Below, piece by piece: positions 18,070 to 18,275 of a DNA stretch of 18,275 nt. The stretch comes from Jimgerdemannia flammicorona (taxonomy: Eukaryota; Mucoromycota; Endogonomycetes; Endogonales; Endogonaceae). The stretch is from positions 1 to 18,275 of the forward strand of contig RBNI01002514.1 of NCBI GenBank assembly GCA_003990745.1. The letters run 5' to 3'. The notes under the pieces were generated by a model, which was not told the DNA's origin, did no database searches, and was given only the letters and a program-made list of their open reading frames with translations. The position numbers were made by a program, and so were the translations under genes. Position 1 is the first letter of the stretch, and the number at the start of each line of letters is the position of its first letter.

Positions 18070-18275
18070 AGCTCGAAGAGATACTAAGGGTTCAAGTGTT
18101 CTCGAAGGATTTCTGAGAGAAAATATTCTGAAGCTTTATTCATGAGAACAAAGGAGATATTTATACAAGATCTGAAAGAAGGATCCGGAAGGATCTGAGA
18201 AATCAAAGGAAAATGCCAAGAGGAAAGTTCTCGGCAAAGATGACAAATGATGACAAATAAAGTTCTACAAGTTTC
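18070..18275 (-). repeat. Right flank: LTR-like sequence on the minus strand, partial
   Basis: CpG reappears here, at about 18073, 18104, 18185 and 18231. Read on the minus strand there is a TATAAATATCTCC box (18153-18165) and an AATAAA signal (18135-18140), the spacing of an LTR U3-R boundary. If right, a less mutated retrotransposon continues beyond the window. No second copy is available to prove it. Confidence 0.35.
18153..18165 (-). promoter_or_regulatory. TATA box in the right-flank LTR-like sequence
   Basis: TATAAATATCTCC on the minus strand stands about 15 bases ahead of AATAAA (18135-18140). Both are common in fungal LTRs, where transcription starts in U3 and the poly(A) signal lies in R. 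Confidence 0.35.

Overview
The window is a block of dead transposable elements from a eukaryotic nuclear genome, most likely a filamentous fungus. Reasons: a Ty3/Gypsy-type LTR retrotransposon lies next to an APE-type LINE; no intact host gene, tRNA or rRNA is visible; and decay is dominated by C-to-T and G-to-A transitions, as left by RIP (repeat-induced point mutation) or deamination of methylated cytosine. By eye, CpG is almost absent from about 260 to 18,070 but common in both flanks. Exact phylum and species cannot be read from the sequence.

Layout. 1-298: CpG-bearing flank with an 11-bp palindromic tandem repeat. 299-537: AT-rich stretch that starts like an LTR. 538-12,895: one large LTR retrotransposon on the + strand. 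It has a 5' LTR, a primer binding site resembling one for tRNA-Pro, gag with a CCHC knuckle, and pol in the order protease, long unknown linker, dUTPase, reverse transcriptase, RNase H, integrase. It ends with a hairpin, a polypurine tract and a 3' LTR that has lost about 270 bp of its end. 4449-6475: a second element nested in the protease, with an unrecognised minus-strand gene remnant and a possible LTR. About 12,990-18,060: a degenerate LINE on the + strand with an ORF1-like region, endonuclease, reverse transcriptase and a post-RT region. 18,070-18,275: CpG-bearing flank that looks like part of an LTR on the minus strand.

The most interesting item is the dUTPase domain at about 7895-8300. 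All five family motifs can be traced, the fifth only through G-to-A decay, and the domain sits between protease and reverse transcriptase. Betaretroviruses carry dUTPase beside protease, and non-primate lentiviruses carry it between RNase H and integrase. The ancestral element probably made gag particles, reverse transcribed with its own dUTP-clearing enzyme and integrated through a DD(35)E integrase. Nothing here is expected to give a working protein now: every frame is broken by stops and frameshifts, although several catalytic residues survive.
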